A DNA stretch of 64,000 nucleotides from an uncultured Acidobacteriota bacterium (GCA_902825875.1 CADECP010000032.1:1-64000), one strand, 5' to 3'. Positions 26,098 through 35,936 are shown, counted from the first letter of the stretch. Numbers and translations: made by a program. The notes: generated from the sequence alone by a model not told the origin.

Positions 26098-26565
26098 TTA
26101 CGCGGCCAAAACTTTCACTCGGCGCATTTGTCCATCGCCTTCGCTCTCGGTTTTGATGCCTTCAATGTCTACGAGCGCGGTGTGAATGGCGCGACGATCC
26201 TGGGCGCTCATCGGATCGAAGACAAAAGGAACCTTGGAAGTCTTGACGCGCTCGGCGGCTTTTTGCGCCATCAACGCCAGTTCTTCGCGGCGAGCATCGC
26301 GGTAACCGTTGGCGTCGAAATCAATCTGAATGCCTTCGGCGACTGCTTTGGCAAACGCGCGGCGCGCGATGTATTGCAATGCGTCCAGCAATTCGGCGTG
26401 ATGCCCCAACAGCAACGGCAGGTCGAAGCCTTGAAACGAAACTTCAATCGCGTCCGGTTCAGGTTCGGTCACGTCAACTTTCAGATCAAGCGAAGACCGG
26501 TCAATTAAATCTTTGACGAAGTTTTCTACCTGATCGCGGAGTCCTTCAAAATTGTCTTGTGTCAT
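26098..26565 (-). CDS. khpB: KhpB/Jag-type KH-R3H RNA-binding protein
   Basis: A 155-residue protein with the KH domain (about 50-85; [20 protein letters not shown]) and R3H domain (about 90-150; [12 protein letters not shown] with the R-x3-H core) of KhpB/Jag/SpoIIIJ-associated proteins. The usual N-terminal Jag_N domain is absent; about 45 residues without that pattern take its place. Such proteins bind RNA and influence cell division and elongation in Gram-positives. It lies between yidC and mnmE, the conserved location for this family. Confidence 0.9.
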   Translation of the reverse strand: MTQDNFEGLRDQVENFVKDLIDRSSLDLKVDVTEPEPDAIEVSFQGFDLPLLLGHHAELLDALQYIARRAFAKAVAEGIQIDFDANGYRDARREELALMAQKAAERVKTSKVPFVFDPMSAQDRRAIHTALVDIEGIKTESEGDGQMRRVKVLAA

Positions 26566-26594
26566 AACTAGCTCCGATGTTCTGCAAAAAAAGC

Positions 26595-28382
26595 TTATGA
26601 GTTTGCCAACGCCTGTCTGGCCTTTTTCCCCTTCGCTGGTGACTGCGGCGCTTGATCGTTCTTTGATGAACCCTCTGCTGCTGGCGGAGGACTCATTTTA
26701 TTGATGATGAACTGTTGAATCACACCAACCAGGTTGCTGACCATCCAGTACAACACCAATCCCGCAGGCGCCGACCAGAAGAAAAAGTAAGTCAGAATCG
26801 GCGGCATGATGTATTGAATTTTCTTCTGCACAGGATCGGCGTTCGCCGGAGAAGGCGTCAGCGCCGACTGGGCAATCATCGTTATACACATCACGATTGG
26901 CAAGATGTGAACGGGATCGGCAACTGAAAGGTCTTTGACCCAGCCAAAAAACGGCGCATTGCGAACTTCGATGGAAACCGTCAGCACCGTGAACACCGCC
27001 ATGAAAAATGGCATCTGCAACAGCAAAGGCAAACATCCCATCAACGGATTGCCTTCTTTCATCAAGGCAATCTGCTCTTTCTGAAGATCAAGCATGCGCG
27101 GATCGTTTTTGTCGAGCTTCTTCATTTTTTCCTGAAGCTCTTTCATTTTCGGCTGCATCAACGCGGCGCGCTTCATGGATTGCGAACTCTTCCAGCGCAA
27201 AGGGAAGAACAGCATGTTCAACAACACCGTCAGCACAACAATTGACCAGCCAAAATTGTGCGTGAGCGTGTTGATCGCACGCAAAGCCATCAGCATAAAT
27301 TGCGCGATGGGCTTCAGAATAACTTTCAAAAAGTTCAGCCAGTTATAACTGACGATGTCTTCCAACTGAGTGCCGTTATTGGCAAGTCCGAAATTCGTGC
27401 TGACCGTTTTCAATAATTCCAGGTCTTTCGGCCCAGCGTAAACACGATTGTTTTCGCCATGATTAACCTGAACAGCCATCGAAACTTTTTTGTCATTGAG
27501 CAGCCGAGTAGCCGGAACCGGTTTCGACGGCACAATCGCCATCGCAAAGTAATTGTCATCCACCGCCGCCCAGGTGACAGGCGCAGAAATCGTAGTTGCA
27601 GGCAGTTTCAGGCTATCCGCCGTTTCGCGCTCGACATCGGTTCCAACGGCATAAGAAATCTGCGGCGCGTGTTTATAAATGCTGGTTTCCTTGACTCCCT
27701 GATCGCCGAAGCTCGGACCAATGACAACAAATGCTTGAATCGGTTGGCCATTGCGCGTCACGTTCGCACGAAAATCGAAATCGAAACCGGACGAATTTTC
27801 AAAACCGGCACCTTTGAAAATCAGAGTCTTGCTCGCTTCGATTCCATTGCCGGAATAGAAAAACGTGACTTCGCGTTTTTCGTTGCGAGGTAAAAATATC
27901 TCCTGCTCAACTCCGCTTTTGATCTCAAAAACTGCTGAGTTCAGCGTCTGCTCCAACCCGGAGTCAGACGGAATGTGAAATCGGAACGGCCCACCAATCT
28001 GCCGAGTTAGCTGTTGCGACATCAGCGTAACACCTGTTGGCGCGTCAATCGTTTTACCGTCAGGGAAGTGAGTCATCACCCATTCTGTAATCACACCGCC
28101 CTGATTGGACAGGCTCGCCGTCCAAAAATCTGTTTTGACTTTGAACTGTCGCAGTTCTGCTTGAATTGTTGGAGCAACAGGCGATGGATTCGCGGTTTGA
28201 ACTGGAGCAGGTTCGGCAACAGTCGTTGCGGTTGGCAATGGAGAGACGGAAGGATTGGGAATCGAAGCCGCTTGTTCCTGTGTAACTTCAGGGACAGGCG
28301 GATAAAATTTCGTATACAGATAAGACCAACCGAAAAAAATCGCGGCTGACAACATCAAGAATAAAACGAGTCTCTTTTCCAT
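26595..28382 (-). CDS. yidC: Membrane protein insertase YidC
   Basis: A 595-residue Gram-negative-type YidC inserting proteins into the inner membrane with or without Sec. The first transmembrane helix is [20 protein letters not shown] (about 4-23). A Pro-rich linker leads into a large periplasmic beta-sandwich domain (about 75-350). The conserved C-terminal insertase part (about 365-570) includes [20 protein letters not shown], the coiled hairpin [31 protein letters not shown] and [19 protein letters not shown]. The basic tail is Lys-rich. It lies 69 bp after yidD in the rpmH-rnpA-yidD-yidC order. Confidence 0.97.
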   Translation of the reverse strand: MEKRLVLFLMLSAAIFFGWSYLYTKFYPPVPEVTQEQAASIPNPSVSPLPTATTVAEPAPVQTANPSPVAPTIQAELRQFKVKTDFWTASLSNQGGVITEWVMTHFPDGKTIDAPTGVTLMSQQLTRQIGGPFRFHIPSDSGLEQTLNSAVFEIKSGVEQEIFLPRNEKREVTFFYSGNGIEASKTLIFKGAGFENSSGFDFDFRANVTRNGQPIQAFVVIGPSFGDQGVKETSIYKHAPQISYAVGTDVERETADSLKLPATTISAPVTWAAVDDNYFAMAIVPSKPVPATRLLNDKKVSMAVQVNHGENNRVYAGPKDLELLKTVSTNFGLANNGTQLEDIVSYNWLNFLKVILKPIAQFMLMALRAINTLTHNFGWSIVVLTVLLNMLFFPLRWKSSQSMKRAALMQPKMKELQEKMKKLDKNDPRMLDLQKEQIALMKEGNPLMGCLPLLLQMPFFMAVFTVLTVSIEVRNAPFFGWVKDLSVADPVHILPIVMCITMIAQSALTPSPANADPVQKKIQYIMPPILTYFFFWSAPAGLVLYWMVSNLVGVIQQFIINKMSPPPAAEGSSKNDQAPQSPAKGKKARQALANS

Positions 28383-28451
28383 CTATAAACTCAAAAGCAA
28401 CGAGACCTGGGGAATTCGAGCTTTCTGAAAAGACCAATGCGCCAACCGAAG

Positions 28452-28673
28452 TCAGCGCACAGGATCATACCCACCTTCACTGAAAGGATGACAGCGCGAT
28501 AATCGCTTCAAACCAAGCGCCGAACCTTTCCAAAAACCGTGCTTTCCAATCGCCTCAGCAGCATATTGCGAACACGTCGGGGTGAAGCGGCAAGCTTGTG
28601 GCAGCAAAGGTGAAATTGCCAGCTTGTACAATCGCAGCAGAAAAATAGCTACCGACTTCATGGCCAACCTCAC
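28452..28673 (-). CDS. yidD: Membrane protein insertion efficiency factor YidD
   Basis: A 73-residue small protein of the YidD family, which aids YidC-dependent insertion. The family pattern is intact: LLRLYKLAISPLLPQACRFT, PTCSQYAAEAI with the conserved cysteines, HGFWKG, and a C-terminal GGYDPVR. A short amphipathic N-terminal helix likely sits on the membrane. It overlaps the end of rnpA by 4 nt. Confidence 0.96.
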   Translation of the reverse strand: MRLAMKSVAIFLLRLYKLAISPLLPQACRFTPTCSQYAAEAIGKHGFWKGSALGLKRLSRCHPFSEGGYDPVR

Positions 28674-29029
28674 GTGTCTACTTTGGAAAGCAATTCGCGG
28701 AGCCGGGCAATGGTTTTTTCCAGCGCCTCGACAATCTGAGTGAACTCGGCTTTTACAAAATCGGACTTGGCATTCAGCACCAAATCCCCTGTCAGCCCTG
28801 ACAAATCAATCCGGGTTCTGAGAGCTTCTCTCAATCTACGCTTGCAACGATTGCGAACAACGGCATTGCCGATTTTTCTAGTAACGGTTATGCCGAATCG
28901 CAATTCGCCAACGTCGTTTTTCAAAATGAACGCCGAAAAGTAAGAGGTGTGAAATCTCTGCCCTTGATCGTAAACTTTGCGAAACTGCTGACTGTTACTC
29001 AGCATTTTGAGCTTCTTCACAGCATTCAC
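28670..29029 (-). CDS. rnpA: Ribonuclease P protein component
   Basis: A 119-residue basic protein, the protein subunit of RNase P that helps the catalytic RNA mature tRNA 5' ends. The signature RNR-type motif appears as VVRNRCKRRLREALR (about 57-71), and the N-terminal KMLSNSQQFRKVYDQGQR is typical. It begins 59 bp after rpmH and overlaps yidD by 4 nt; the message probably starts at the promoter before rpmH. Confidence 0.96.
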   Translation of the reverse strand: MNAVKKLKMLSNSQQFRKVYDQGQRFHTSYFSAFILKNDVGELRFGITVTRKIGNAVVRNRCKRRLREALRTRIDLSGLTGDLVLNAKSDFVKAEFTQIVEALEKTIARLRELLSKVDT

Positions 29030-29088
29030 TTCGCCGATGTTTCAACAATCGGCAATCAATCTGGCGGTGAAAGTTCGGACGGATTAGT

Positions 29089-29232
29089 TTAGTAATGATG
29101 CGGCGTCAACCGTTTGCGACCTTTTGCGCGACGGCGCTTAATCACCAACCGCCCGGCTTTGGTGCTCATGCGAACGCGAAAACCATGTGTTTTCGCGCGA
29201 CGACGATTATTGGGTTGAAAAGTTCGCTTCAT
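29089..29232 (-). CDS. rpmH: 50S ribosomal protein L34
   Basis: A 47-residue L34, too short for common length cut-offs. It reads [19 protein letters not shown], then [19 protein letters not shown], ending in LTPHHY. The ATG is preceded by AAGGAGAT at a 7-nt spacing. The family consensus ([35 protein letters not shown]) is complete; the PHHY tail extends slightly beyond the 44-residue norm. First gene of the rpmH-rnpA-yidD-yidC string. Confidence 0.98.
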   Translation of the reverse strand: MKRTFQPNNRRRAKTHGFRVRMSTKAGRLVIKRRRAKGRKRLTPHHY

Positions 29233-29283
29233 GATCTATCTCCTTAACATAGATTGCGTAAAGTGCTGATTTTGAAAACGCAG

Positions 29284-29312
29284 AGACTAACAATCGCCTC
29301 TGGGAGTGTCAA
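29284..29312 (-). promoter_or_regulatory. Sigma-70-type promoter of rpmH
   Basis: On the minus strand, a perfect -35 TTGACA (29312-29307) and TAGTCT (29289-29284) at the -10 are separated by exactly 17 nt. It lies about 50 bp upstream of the rpmH start and just beyond the 3' end of the polyprenyl synthase gene. Confidence 0.65.
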
Positions 29313-29338
29313 GGAATGCGGCTTTGGCGCTCAATCTA

Positions 29339-30223
29339 TTACGATTTGCGCTCGACAATGAACCGCGCAATGGATTCCAGCACTTCAGTGTTTCGTTCCA
29401 CATTGCGAGCGGCAGCAATGGCTTCGCGGCAAAGTCGTTCGGCCATTTCGCGCGCGCCGTGAATTCCATACAGCGACGTGTAAGTCGCTTTATGACTGGC
29501 GGCATCTTTTCCGGCAGTTTTGCCTAATTCTTCGCTGGTGGCGGTTTCGTCCAGCAAATCATCGGCAACCTGAAACGCCAGCCCGGCTTTTTCGCCATAA
29601 ACAGTCAACGCAGCCAATTCACTTTCGTTCGCTCCGCCCAAAATCGCTCCGATGCGAATCGAGCAACGAATGAGCGCGCCGGTTTTGCCGCGATGAATAT
29701 CTTCAAGCTCCGCGCCGGTGACGGGCTTCCCTTCCGCTTGAATGTCCAGCACCTGACCGCCGATCAAAGCATTTTTCGTCGCCGACGCGCGAGCGACTTC
29801 GGAAATCACGCGCGCTTTTCGTTCCGGGTACGATGTTTCGTAATCGGCCAGCGTCACAAACGCCTGAGTCAGCAAAGCATCTCCGGCCAGAATTGCAATC
29901 GCTTCACCAAATTTGACGTGGCAAGTCGGCAAACCGCGCCGCAGATCGTCGTTGTCCATCGCGGGCAGATCGTCATGAATCAACGAATAGGTATGAATCA
30001 TTTCCAGTGAACTGGCCACTGGCAACAATTCCCTCTCGCCCGCCCCAAAGACTTCACCCGCGGCAATGGCCAAAATCGGTCGCAACCGTTTGCCGCCTGC
30101 AAATACGCTGTATCGCATAGCCTGATGAATCGTCTGCGGAGTTTCCGAGTCGGCAGGCAGCAACCGATTCAATTCCGCGTCAATTAACTCAGCTTTGCGT
30201 TTGAAATACTGCTTGATATCCAC
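29339..30223 (-). CDS. Polyprenyl (farnesyl/geranylgeranyl) diphosphate synthase
   Basis: A 294-residue trans-prenyltransferase of the IspA type that condenses isopentenyl diphosphate with allylic diphosphates. [15 protein letters not shown] is at about 43-57; the first aspartate-rich motif is in [15 protein letters not shown] (about 83-97), with the CLD-region residues of farnesyl synthases; and the second is in [19 protein letters not shown] (about 215-233). Product length cannot be decided by eye, so no gene symbol is given. Only 6 bp separate it from the VPS10-like gene upstream, so the two are probably cotranscribed. Confidence 0.93.
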   Translation of the reverse strand: MDIKQYFKRKAELIDAELNRLLPADSETPQTIHQAMRYSVFAGGKRLRPILAIAAGEVFGAGERELLPVASSLEMIHTYSLIHDDLPAMDNDDLRRGLPTCHVKFGEAIAILAGDALLTQAFVTLADYETSYPERKARVISEVARASATKNALIGGQVLDIQAEGKPVTGAELEDIHRGKTGALIRCSIRIGAILGGANESELAALTVYGEKAGLAFQVADDLLDETATSEELGKTAGKDAASHKATYTSLYGIHGAREMAERLCREAIAAARNVERNTEVLESIARFIVERKS

Positions 30224-30229
30224 GTGCGC

Positions 30230-33200
30230 TTACTTCCCTAAAATCACAGTCGGCGCATTATGTTTTTTCAGCGGATCGTTGACCTTCGGCAATTGTTCGC
30301 GGATGAATTTTTCGACTTCGGGTACTTTGATTTGAAACTCCGGTTGAATCTCGTCGAAGAATTCTTTCTGCGCTTTGGTCGGAGCCGCGTTGACTCCTTG
30401 AATCGTGAAAAACAGCGACGAAAGTTTTTCGCTGACTTGAGGCTTCCCGCCTCGCAACCCTCCATCGGCGCCTGCTCCGGTGGGAGTCGCCAGCTTGCCG
30501 ATTTCCGCGTCAATCTGTTTGATCGAATCCGCAATGCCCGTCGCCAATTCTTTCGGCGCGTCGGGCATTTGCGCTTTGACGGTACGATCAATTTGTTGAA
30601 GTTGTTCTTTGACATTGTCCAGCGTTCGCAAAGTCACGTTCACTTTGGACATCATTTCCTGCAGCTTCATCAAAAGATCAAACTGCTCCTGCAACTCCGC
30701 CGCAGTCACTTTGACAGTCGGATCAACGCCAACCTGAACTTTCTTTTCCTGCGATTTGTCGCCGATGACCAACTTGATGGTGTACGTGCCCGGCAATACT
30801 TCGGGTCCGCGCGGACGGAATCCGAAACCGCCGCCGAATTGCCCCAATTGTTCCGGCGTCAATTGACGACGTTGCGTTGCGCCGTCCATCGCCAAATCCC
30901 ATGTCGCGCGGTTGAATCCTTTTTCTTTCGGAATGTTGGCGACTTCACGAATGACTTTGCCCGTCGAATCCAACACCTGAATCTTGGCCGTCGCCTTGGC
31001 GTCGAGTTTGTCTTTCAGGAAATAAGTGATGATCGCTCCGCTGGGCGGGTTCGGTCCGGCAAAAGGTTTGTCGCCGATGCCATACCGAGTGAAGCGCGTG
31101 GTGAATCGAATCGCCGGACGAACATCGAACAGCGTAGCGTCTTTGCCGGCAATGTCCGCGTTCATCTGCTGAATCGCCGTGGCGTCGTCCAGAATCCAGA
31201 ATCCGCGTCCGTGCGTGGCCAGAATCAAATCGTTTTCGCGCGGATGCACGAAGATGTCGTGAACGGCTACGCGCGGCAGATTTTTCAATCCCAGTTCGAT
31301 CCAGGTTTTGCCGCCGTCGTAAGTCGCGTACAAGCCAAGTTCGGTTCCGGCGTACAGCAAGTTGGAATTCTTCGGGTCTTCTTTCAGCGCGTGAACATAA
31401 GCTTGCGCGGGCAGATTGCCAGTGATGTTGGTGAAGCTTTTGCCACCATCGGTGGTCTTGAACACGTACGGTTTGTAATCGTCCAGCATGTGACGGTCGA
31501 ACGACACATACGCCACGTCGGCGCTCTTGGCCGAAGGTTCGACGTGCGACACCGGCGAATTCCCTGCCAAGCCCGGAACATTCTTTGTCACGTTCGACCA
31601 GTTCCTGCCGCCGTCAGTCGTCAACTGCAAATTTCCGTCATCGGTTCCAGCCCAAATCAATCCGGCTTTGGCAGGAGATTCGTTCACGCTGATGATCGTG
31701 CAGTGATATTCCGCCGTGGAGTTTTCGTTGGAGATCGAACCGCCGGGTTCTTTCAATTTCGCCGGGTCATTGGTCGTCAAATCGTTACTGATCTTTTCCC
31801 ACGTCTTGCCGAAGTCCACTGATTTGAACAACACATTGCCGGCCAAATAAATCGTCGTTTTGTTGTGCGGAGAAAACACCAGCGGAGAATTCCAGTGGAA
31901 GCGATACTTTTGATTTTCCGCCGCGCCGCGTCCAGTACCTGCATAAGGCCGCAAAGATTGCTGTTCGCGGGTTCGCATATCAGTAATGGTGATGTTCCCG
32001 CCTTGCGACAAAGACAGATAAATTTCGGGATCGTCAGGATGATTCAACACTTTGAATCCGTCGCCAAACGCAGTCATTCGCCAATCGTCATTCAAAATTC
32101 CGGCAGGTTCGCGCGTGCGGCTTGGGCCAGTCCAACTGCCATTGTCCTGCATACCGCCCATCACGTTGTAAAACGGTTGCCGGTTGTCGGCGTAAACGTG
32201 ATAAGGCTGAGCCAGCGGCAGGTTATTGATGTATTCCCAAGACTCGCCTTGATCGGTGGAAACCGCTACACCGCCGTCCTGGCCGACCCACATGCGTTTC
32301 GGGTTCAGCGGATCAATCCACATGGCGTGGTAATCAATGTGAACTTGCGGAGCTATGGCGCGGTAAGTTCGCCCGCCGTCAATCGAAGAAAAGAGCGTTG
32401 AGGAAACGGCGTACACGCGATTTTCGTTCTGCGGATCAACACGCACGTCGGTGTAATAAAACCCGCGTGAAACGATGTTCGACTGGCGGTAAACATTGCG
32501 GAAGGTGTCGCCTTTGTCATCGGAACGGAACATTGCGCCTTCTTTGGTTTCGGCGATGACGTAAATGATATTGGGATTGCTCGGCGCGCAACGAACGCCA
32601 ATGCGCCCCATCAACTTCGGCAATCCGTTGGTCAATTTCGCCCAGGTTCTGCCGCCGTCAGTCGAACGGAACACGCCGCCTTTCTCGCTGCCGCTGACAA
32701 ACGTCCATGGCTTACGCTGAAAATGCCAGACTCCGGCATACAGGATGTTCGGATTCTGCGGATCAATGTCCATGTCCGAAATGCCGTGCTCGGCGTCTAC
32801 GAACAAAGTCTTCGTCCACGACTTGCCGCCATCCGTAGTCATAAACACGCCGCGCTCTTCGTTCGGGCCGTAGTAATGCCCCATCGCTCCAACGTAGACG
32901 ATGTTCGGATTGGTCGGATGAATGACGATGCGCGTGATGTACATCGTGTCTTTCAATCCCAGATGTTGCCAGGTTTTGCCGCCGTCTGTAGATTTATACA
33001 CGCCATCGCCGAACGACACGCTGTTGCGCGGATTCCCTTCTCCGGTTCCAACCCAAATGACATCTGGGTTATTTGGTTCCAAAGCAATGTCGCCGATGGA
33101 CAGCGTGTTTTGTTTTTCAAAAATCGGCTTCCACGTCACGCCGCCATTCGTCGTTTTCCAGACTCCGCCATCTGCCGCACCGACAAACACCAGATTCGGA

Positions 33201-33427
33201 TTACCGGGAACGCTTTCGACATCGGCTACGCGACCGTCGAAGATCGCCGGACCAATGCTGCGCCATTCCAACCGCTCGAAGGTTTTGGAATCCACCGCAC
33301 CATTGGCGGCGGACGAATTGGTTGGATCATTGCTGGCGACAACGAAGCTGGAAGCAACGGCAAACACGGCTGCGGCTAAGGCCAACAGCAACGCACGACG
33401 AGAAGAAAAGTGACGACGCAAAAACAC
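30230..33427 (-). CDS. Secreted VPS10/sortilin-like BNR-repeat protein
   Basis: A 1065-residue exported protein. An N-terminal signal sequence (LLLALAAAVFAVASSFVVAS, about 14-33) is followed by two seven-bladed propellers built of Asp-box/BNR repeats (VWKTTNGGVTWKP, VYKSTDGGKTWQHLG, VFMTTDGGKSWTK, VFRSTDGGRTWAKL and later copies to about residue 740). These are often annotated as VPS10 domain or 'glycosyl hydrolase'. The C-terminal part (about 800-1065) holds a beta domain (AKIQVLDSTGKVIREVANI) and a helical region rich in Lys and Gln. No catalytic residues of sialidases were recognised. The role is unknown; such proteins are common in Acidobacteriota and Bacteroidota. Confidence 0.85.
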   Translation of the reverse strand: MFLRRHFSSRRALLLALAAAVFAVASSFVVASNDPTNSSAANGAVDSKTFERLEWRSIGPAIFDGRVADVESVPGNPNLVFVGAADGGVWKTTNGGVTWKPIFEKQNTLSIGDIALEPNNPDVIWVGTGEGNPRNSVSFGDGVYKSTDGGKTWQHLGLKDTMYITRIVIHPTNPNIVYVGAMGHYYGPNEERGVFMTTDGGKSWTKTLFVDAEHGISDMDIDPQNPNILYAGVWHFQRKPWTFVSGSEKGGVFRSTDGGRTWAKLTNGLPKLMGRIGVRCAPSNPNIIYVIAETKEGAMFRSDDKGDTFRNVYRQSNIVSRGFYYTDVRVDPQNENRVYAVSSTLFSSIDGGRTYRAIAPQVHIDYHAMWIDPLNPKRMWVGQDGGVAVSTDQGESWEYINNLPLAQPYHVYADNRQPFYNVMGGMQDNGSWTGPSRTREPAGILNDDWRMTAFGDGFKVLNHPDDPEIYLSLSQGGNITITDMRTREQQSLRPYAGTGRGAAENQKYRFHWNSPLVFSPHNKTTIYLAGNVLFKSVDFGKTWEKISNDLTTNDPAKLKEPGGSISNENSTAEYHCTIISVNESPAKAGLIWAGTDDGNLQLTTDGGRNWSNVTKNVPGLAGNSPVSHVEPSAKSADVAYVSFDRHMLDDYKPYVFKTTDGGKSFTNITGNLPAQAYVHALKEDPKNSNLLYAGTELGLYATYDGGKTWIELGLKNLPRVAVHDIFVHPRENDLILATHGRGFWILDDATAIQQMNADIAGKDATLFDVRPAIRFTTRFTRYGIGDKPFAGPNPPSGAIITYFLKDKLDAKATAKIQVLDSTGKVIREVANIPKEKGFNRATWDLAMDGATQRRQLTPEQLGQFGGGFGFRPRGPEVLPGTYTIKLVIGDKSQEKKVQVGVDPTVKVTAAELQEQFDLLMKLQEMMSKVNVTLRTLDNVKEQLQQIDRTVKAQMPDAPKELATGIADSIKQIDAEIGKLATPTGAGADGGLRGGKPQVSEKLSSLFFTIQGVNAAPTKAQKEFFDEIQPEFQIKVPEVEKFIREQLPKVNDPLKKHNAPTVILGK

Positions 33428-33556
33428 GGCTACACCTCCGGGAAAAGTTGATGGATTTGATTTGAGTGAATCGGAAGATCAATCGAAACGCGCTGGGAAT
33501 CTACTTTGGCTGAGCTTGGTTCGTCAAATTCGCGCCACAGATAAGGATCATGAAAA

Positions 33557-34144
33557 CTAAGTGTTTGTGATGCCCGCATCTGCCAAGGCTTTATCGAGCA
33601 AATCAGAGATACTAAGTTCAGTAGCCCAATTATGCAGATAATCGTAATCAAGCCTGTCTGTCTGAACTTTCAAAACGCCCTGAACATCATCGAGTTGCTT
33701 AGTTAATACCTCTTCGCTTTTCCGAAACCAAAGCAGCTTTTGCAAAACAATATCTTCGGCGCTGCAAAAATAAGCTGACGGAGCAGCAGGCTCACTTGTT
33801 AGAAACTCAAGTCTTCTACGCTGTTTTTCAACCTGAGCGAAACGGCTTGTCCCAAGAATAAAAATATCCGCTTTGTATACAGAGTCCAGGTGGATCACGT
33901 TGAAAGAGCGATGGTGAGCTATCGCATCACGTACAGATTTGCCATCTATGTAGAACTCGTTCTCCAGTGCCGCAACTAAATCGTCAACCTGTGTTTCATT
34001 TAGTTCTGCAACCAAGTCTACATCTTGAGTGGAGCGTGGCCATCCATGAACTGAACTGGCAAGAGACCCGCCAATCCAGTAAATGACACCGAGTTTCTCG
34101 AATGTTTGTGCTAATAAAAGTGCGATACGAACAGCATCTGACAT
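33557..34144 (-). CDS. Nucleotidyltransferase-fold protein, AbiEii/MNT-like
   Basis: A 195-residue protein of the polymerase-beta nucleotidyltransferase superfamily. YWIGGSLASSVHGWPRSTQDVDLVAEL (about 22-48) contains the GG/GS motif and the D-x-D metal site (DVD). The helical part follows (SAEDIVLQKLLWFRKSEEV, about 128-146). Small stand-alone members of this type occur in antitoxin- or toxin-like pairs (AbiE, MNT/HEPN) and as orphan resistance-type transferases. Its ATG lies 1 nt after the stop of the 86-residue partner gene, giving a tight two-gene unit. The activity is inferred from fold motifs only. Confidence 0.8.
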   Translation of the reverse strand: MSDAVRIALLLAQTFEKLGVIYWIGGSLASSVHGWPRSTQDVDLVAELNETQVDDLVAALENEFYIDGKSVRDAIAHHRSFNVIHLDSVYKADIFILGTSRFAQVEKQRRRLEFLTSEPAAPSAYFCSAEDIVLQKLLWFRKSEEVLTKQLDDVQGVLKVQTDRLDYDYLHNWATELSISDLLDKALADAGITNT

Positions 34145-34145
34145 C

Positions 34146-34406
34146 TCAATAGCCTTTCTGGTCTACATCCCAACCAAAAGCTTTCAACATCAACTCTGGT
34201 TCAATCCGGCGCGAGGCCAACCGCAATTTCAATTCACGTTCATCAGATTGTGGGTAACGCCTACGAATATCGTTCATTGCCAACTGACAAACTAAATCTG
34301 TTAGTTCACCTACTTGTCGCAGCTTCTTCCACACAGGCATTTTGCGATAACCCTCGATAAGCATCTGTTCAATTTCCGGCGACGTGTCCATTGCCATTGG
34401 TTTCAT
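34146..34406 (-). CDS. Small partner of the nucleotidyltransferase
   Basis: About 86 residues from the ATG at 34406; alternatives are a TTG at 34427 and an ATG at 34391, and no clear ribosome site decides between them. It is helical and charged, with WKKLRQVGELTDLVCQLAMN, DIRRRYPQSDERELKLRLAS and a C-terminal LMLKAFGWD. I recall similar small proteins encoded next to nucleotidyltransferase genes in many bacteria but know no assigned function. The 1-nt spacing suggests a functional pair. Confidence 0.65.
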   Translation of the reverse strand: MKPMAMDTSPEIEQMLIEGYRKMPVWKKLRQVGELTDLVCQLAMNDIRRRYPQSDERELKLRLASRRIEPELMLKAFGWDVDQKGY

Positions 34407-34445
34407 AGCTGAATGTTGAAGCAGCAAACAAGGATCGTCAACGAC

Positions 34446-35936
34446 TCAGCGATTCTTTCTGACAACGCGGTAAAACTGTTCGGTGATGTGTTCCAGTTCG
34501 TAGCGACTGCGGATCATTTCCAGCCCGGCAGCTTCGCGGCTGTTTTCGCGGACGCCGGTTTGCCAGATTTCAGGATCGAAATCCACGAAGACTTCTCGAC
34601 CAGCGAAAAAGAAATCGTCAATCGCTTTATCCAGCTTGTCGTCCGGCCAGCCGGAACCGGGCGAAATCGTCCGCCAGTAAGGTTGAACTCCAAGTGAAGC
34701 AAAGTAATGAATCAGCGGCGAACGCTGGCCAACAATGAAGCCTGAATTCCAGGGGAGTTTTTCGACTTTGGCGATGAAGCGCAACGCGGCATTGGCATTC
34801 CATTCGGCGCTGTACAGTTCTTTGGCTTCGCGGTTCCAAGTCGCTTTGGTCAGCGCGATCAATGCCAGCAACAGAATAGCTCCGCGAACCGGGCGAAGTT
34901 TCAGCAGTTCAGCCAGACACCATCCGCTGACTGCAGCCAGTCCTAACAACCCGGTCAGCGCATAACGTGGGTTCACAGGCAAATCGTGATTGGCCAGCAA
35001 GACCAAATCAGCCAGAAATCCGCAAAGTCCGAACAACCACAACAGTCGCAATTGTTTTTTTGCCGACAACCAAACCAACGCCAGCGGCACAATCGTCGCC
35101 ACCGTAGCCGAACCGACAAACATGAACTTGCCAAAGAACCAAAGATTGTTGGCGGAAACCGGAAAGCGGCGGCGCTCTTCGGCGCTCAAGCGATACCATT
35201 TCGTCACAGCGTCCAGGTACAAGTTCCCTTCGCGCAGATACCAAAAGATCATGCCGGACGAAGCAGCCAGCGCCGTCAGCGCCAAAGCCAGCAAGATCAC
35301 TCGCCACTTCACGCCGTACACCCAAGCCGCCAACGCGATGAACGGAAAGTAAAAGACGGCGAACTCGCGCACATTGGCGCTCAAGCCAATCAGAAAAGCC
35401 GCGATCAAAAATCTGCCCAGCTTCCCTGTTCGCAAACTTCGCAGCATCCACCACAGCGACCAACTCAGCATCAGGAAGCCAGGAATTTCGCTCATCGAAC
35501 GTCCGCTGTAAGTGATGAAGTACGGCGAAGCGACAACGATCAAGGTTCCGAAAAACGCTGCCAGCCGACTGGCCGATAACTCTTTGCACAGTGCGTAAAT
35601 TCCGATGATGGCCACACCGGTTTGGGCGATGACTCCGTATCGCAACAGCAAGTAAGCCTGCTCTGGCGGCCAGTCGAACCAACTGTGCGCCGCCCGCCAC
35701 AGCAAATGGTTGTAGTCGAGAAACAACGCGCGCCCCAATCCAAGCACGGAATACTTCCCTTCAACTACTGCGCTGGTGTAATCGAATCCGTCCCAATCGG
35801 AAATGAATCGGTCTTGATACTTCCAGGCCAGCCACCACGAAATGCAGGCCAGCGGCAGCCAGAGGTAGAAATCAGTTTTCCAGTTGGGAGTTGGGAGTTG
35901 GGAGTTGGGAGTTGGGAGTTGGGAGTTGGGATTCAA
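34446..35936 (-). CDS. Polytopic membrane glycosyltransferase-like protein
   Basis: A 496-residue membrane protein with about 10-12 hydrophobic helices, an early acidic loop DRFISDWDGFDYTSAVVEGK (about 46-65) and a soluble C-terminal domain (about 385-496). This is the layout of ArnT/PMT-type lipid-linked sugar transferases (GT-C fold), in which a D/E in the first outer loop is catalytic. The first about 18 residues (NPNSQLPTPN type) are encoded by a heptamer array, and the start of this frame is a TTG without a good ribosome site, so the real N-terminus is uncertain. The acceptor is unknown. Confidence 0.7.
   Translation of the reverse strand: MNPNSQLPTPNSQLPTPNWKTDFYLWLPLACISWWLAWKYQDRFISDWDGFDYTSAVVEGKYSVLGLGRALFLDYNHLLWRAAHSWFDWPPEQAYLLLRYGVIAQTGVAIIGIYALCKELSASRLAAFFGTLIVVASPYFITYSGRSMSEIPGFLMLSWSLWWMLRSLRTGKLGRFLIAAFLIGLSANVREFAVFYFPFIALAAWVYGVKWRVILLALALTALAASSGMIFWYLREGNLYLDAVTKWYRLSAEERRRFPVSANNLWFFGKFMFVGSATVATIVPLALVWLSAKKQLRLLWLFGLCGFLADLVLLANHDLPVNPRYALTGLLGLAAVSGWCLAELLKLRPVRGAILLLALIALTKATWNREAKELYSAEWNANAALRFIAKVEKLPWNSGFIVGQRSPLIHYFASLGVQPYWRTISPGSGWPDDKLDKAIDDFFFAGREVFVDFDPEIWQTGVRENSREAAGLEMIRSRYELEHITEQFYRVVRKNR
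35883..35931. repeat. Heptamer microsatellite (GTTGGGA)7 at a gene start
   Basis: Seven perfect tandem copies of GTTGGGA (49 bp; TCCCAAC on the coding strand) overlap the first codons of the membrane glycosyltransferase-like gene. A single-copy change shifts the frame between the start codon and the body of the gene. Confidence 0.95.

Noticed and set aside
30260-31822. 520-codon plus-strand open frame
   Set aside because: It lies wholly opposite the VPS10-like gene, whose Asp-box repeats are unmistakable; the antisense frame has no recognisable domain and follows codon bias of the real gene.
33428-33556. 73-codon minus-strand frame between the VPS10-like and nucleotidyltransferase genes
   Set aside because: Most of it overlaps the nucleotidyltransferase gene in another frame and its start lies inside that gene; only about 40 codons are non-overlapping and show no pattern.
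15783-35931. The two heptamer arrays as parts of one mobile element
   Set aside because: They have different sequences and are 20 kb apart; only the period is shared.
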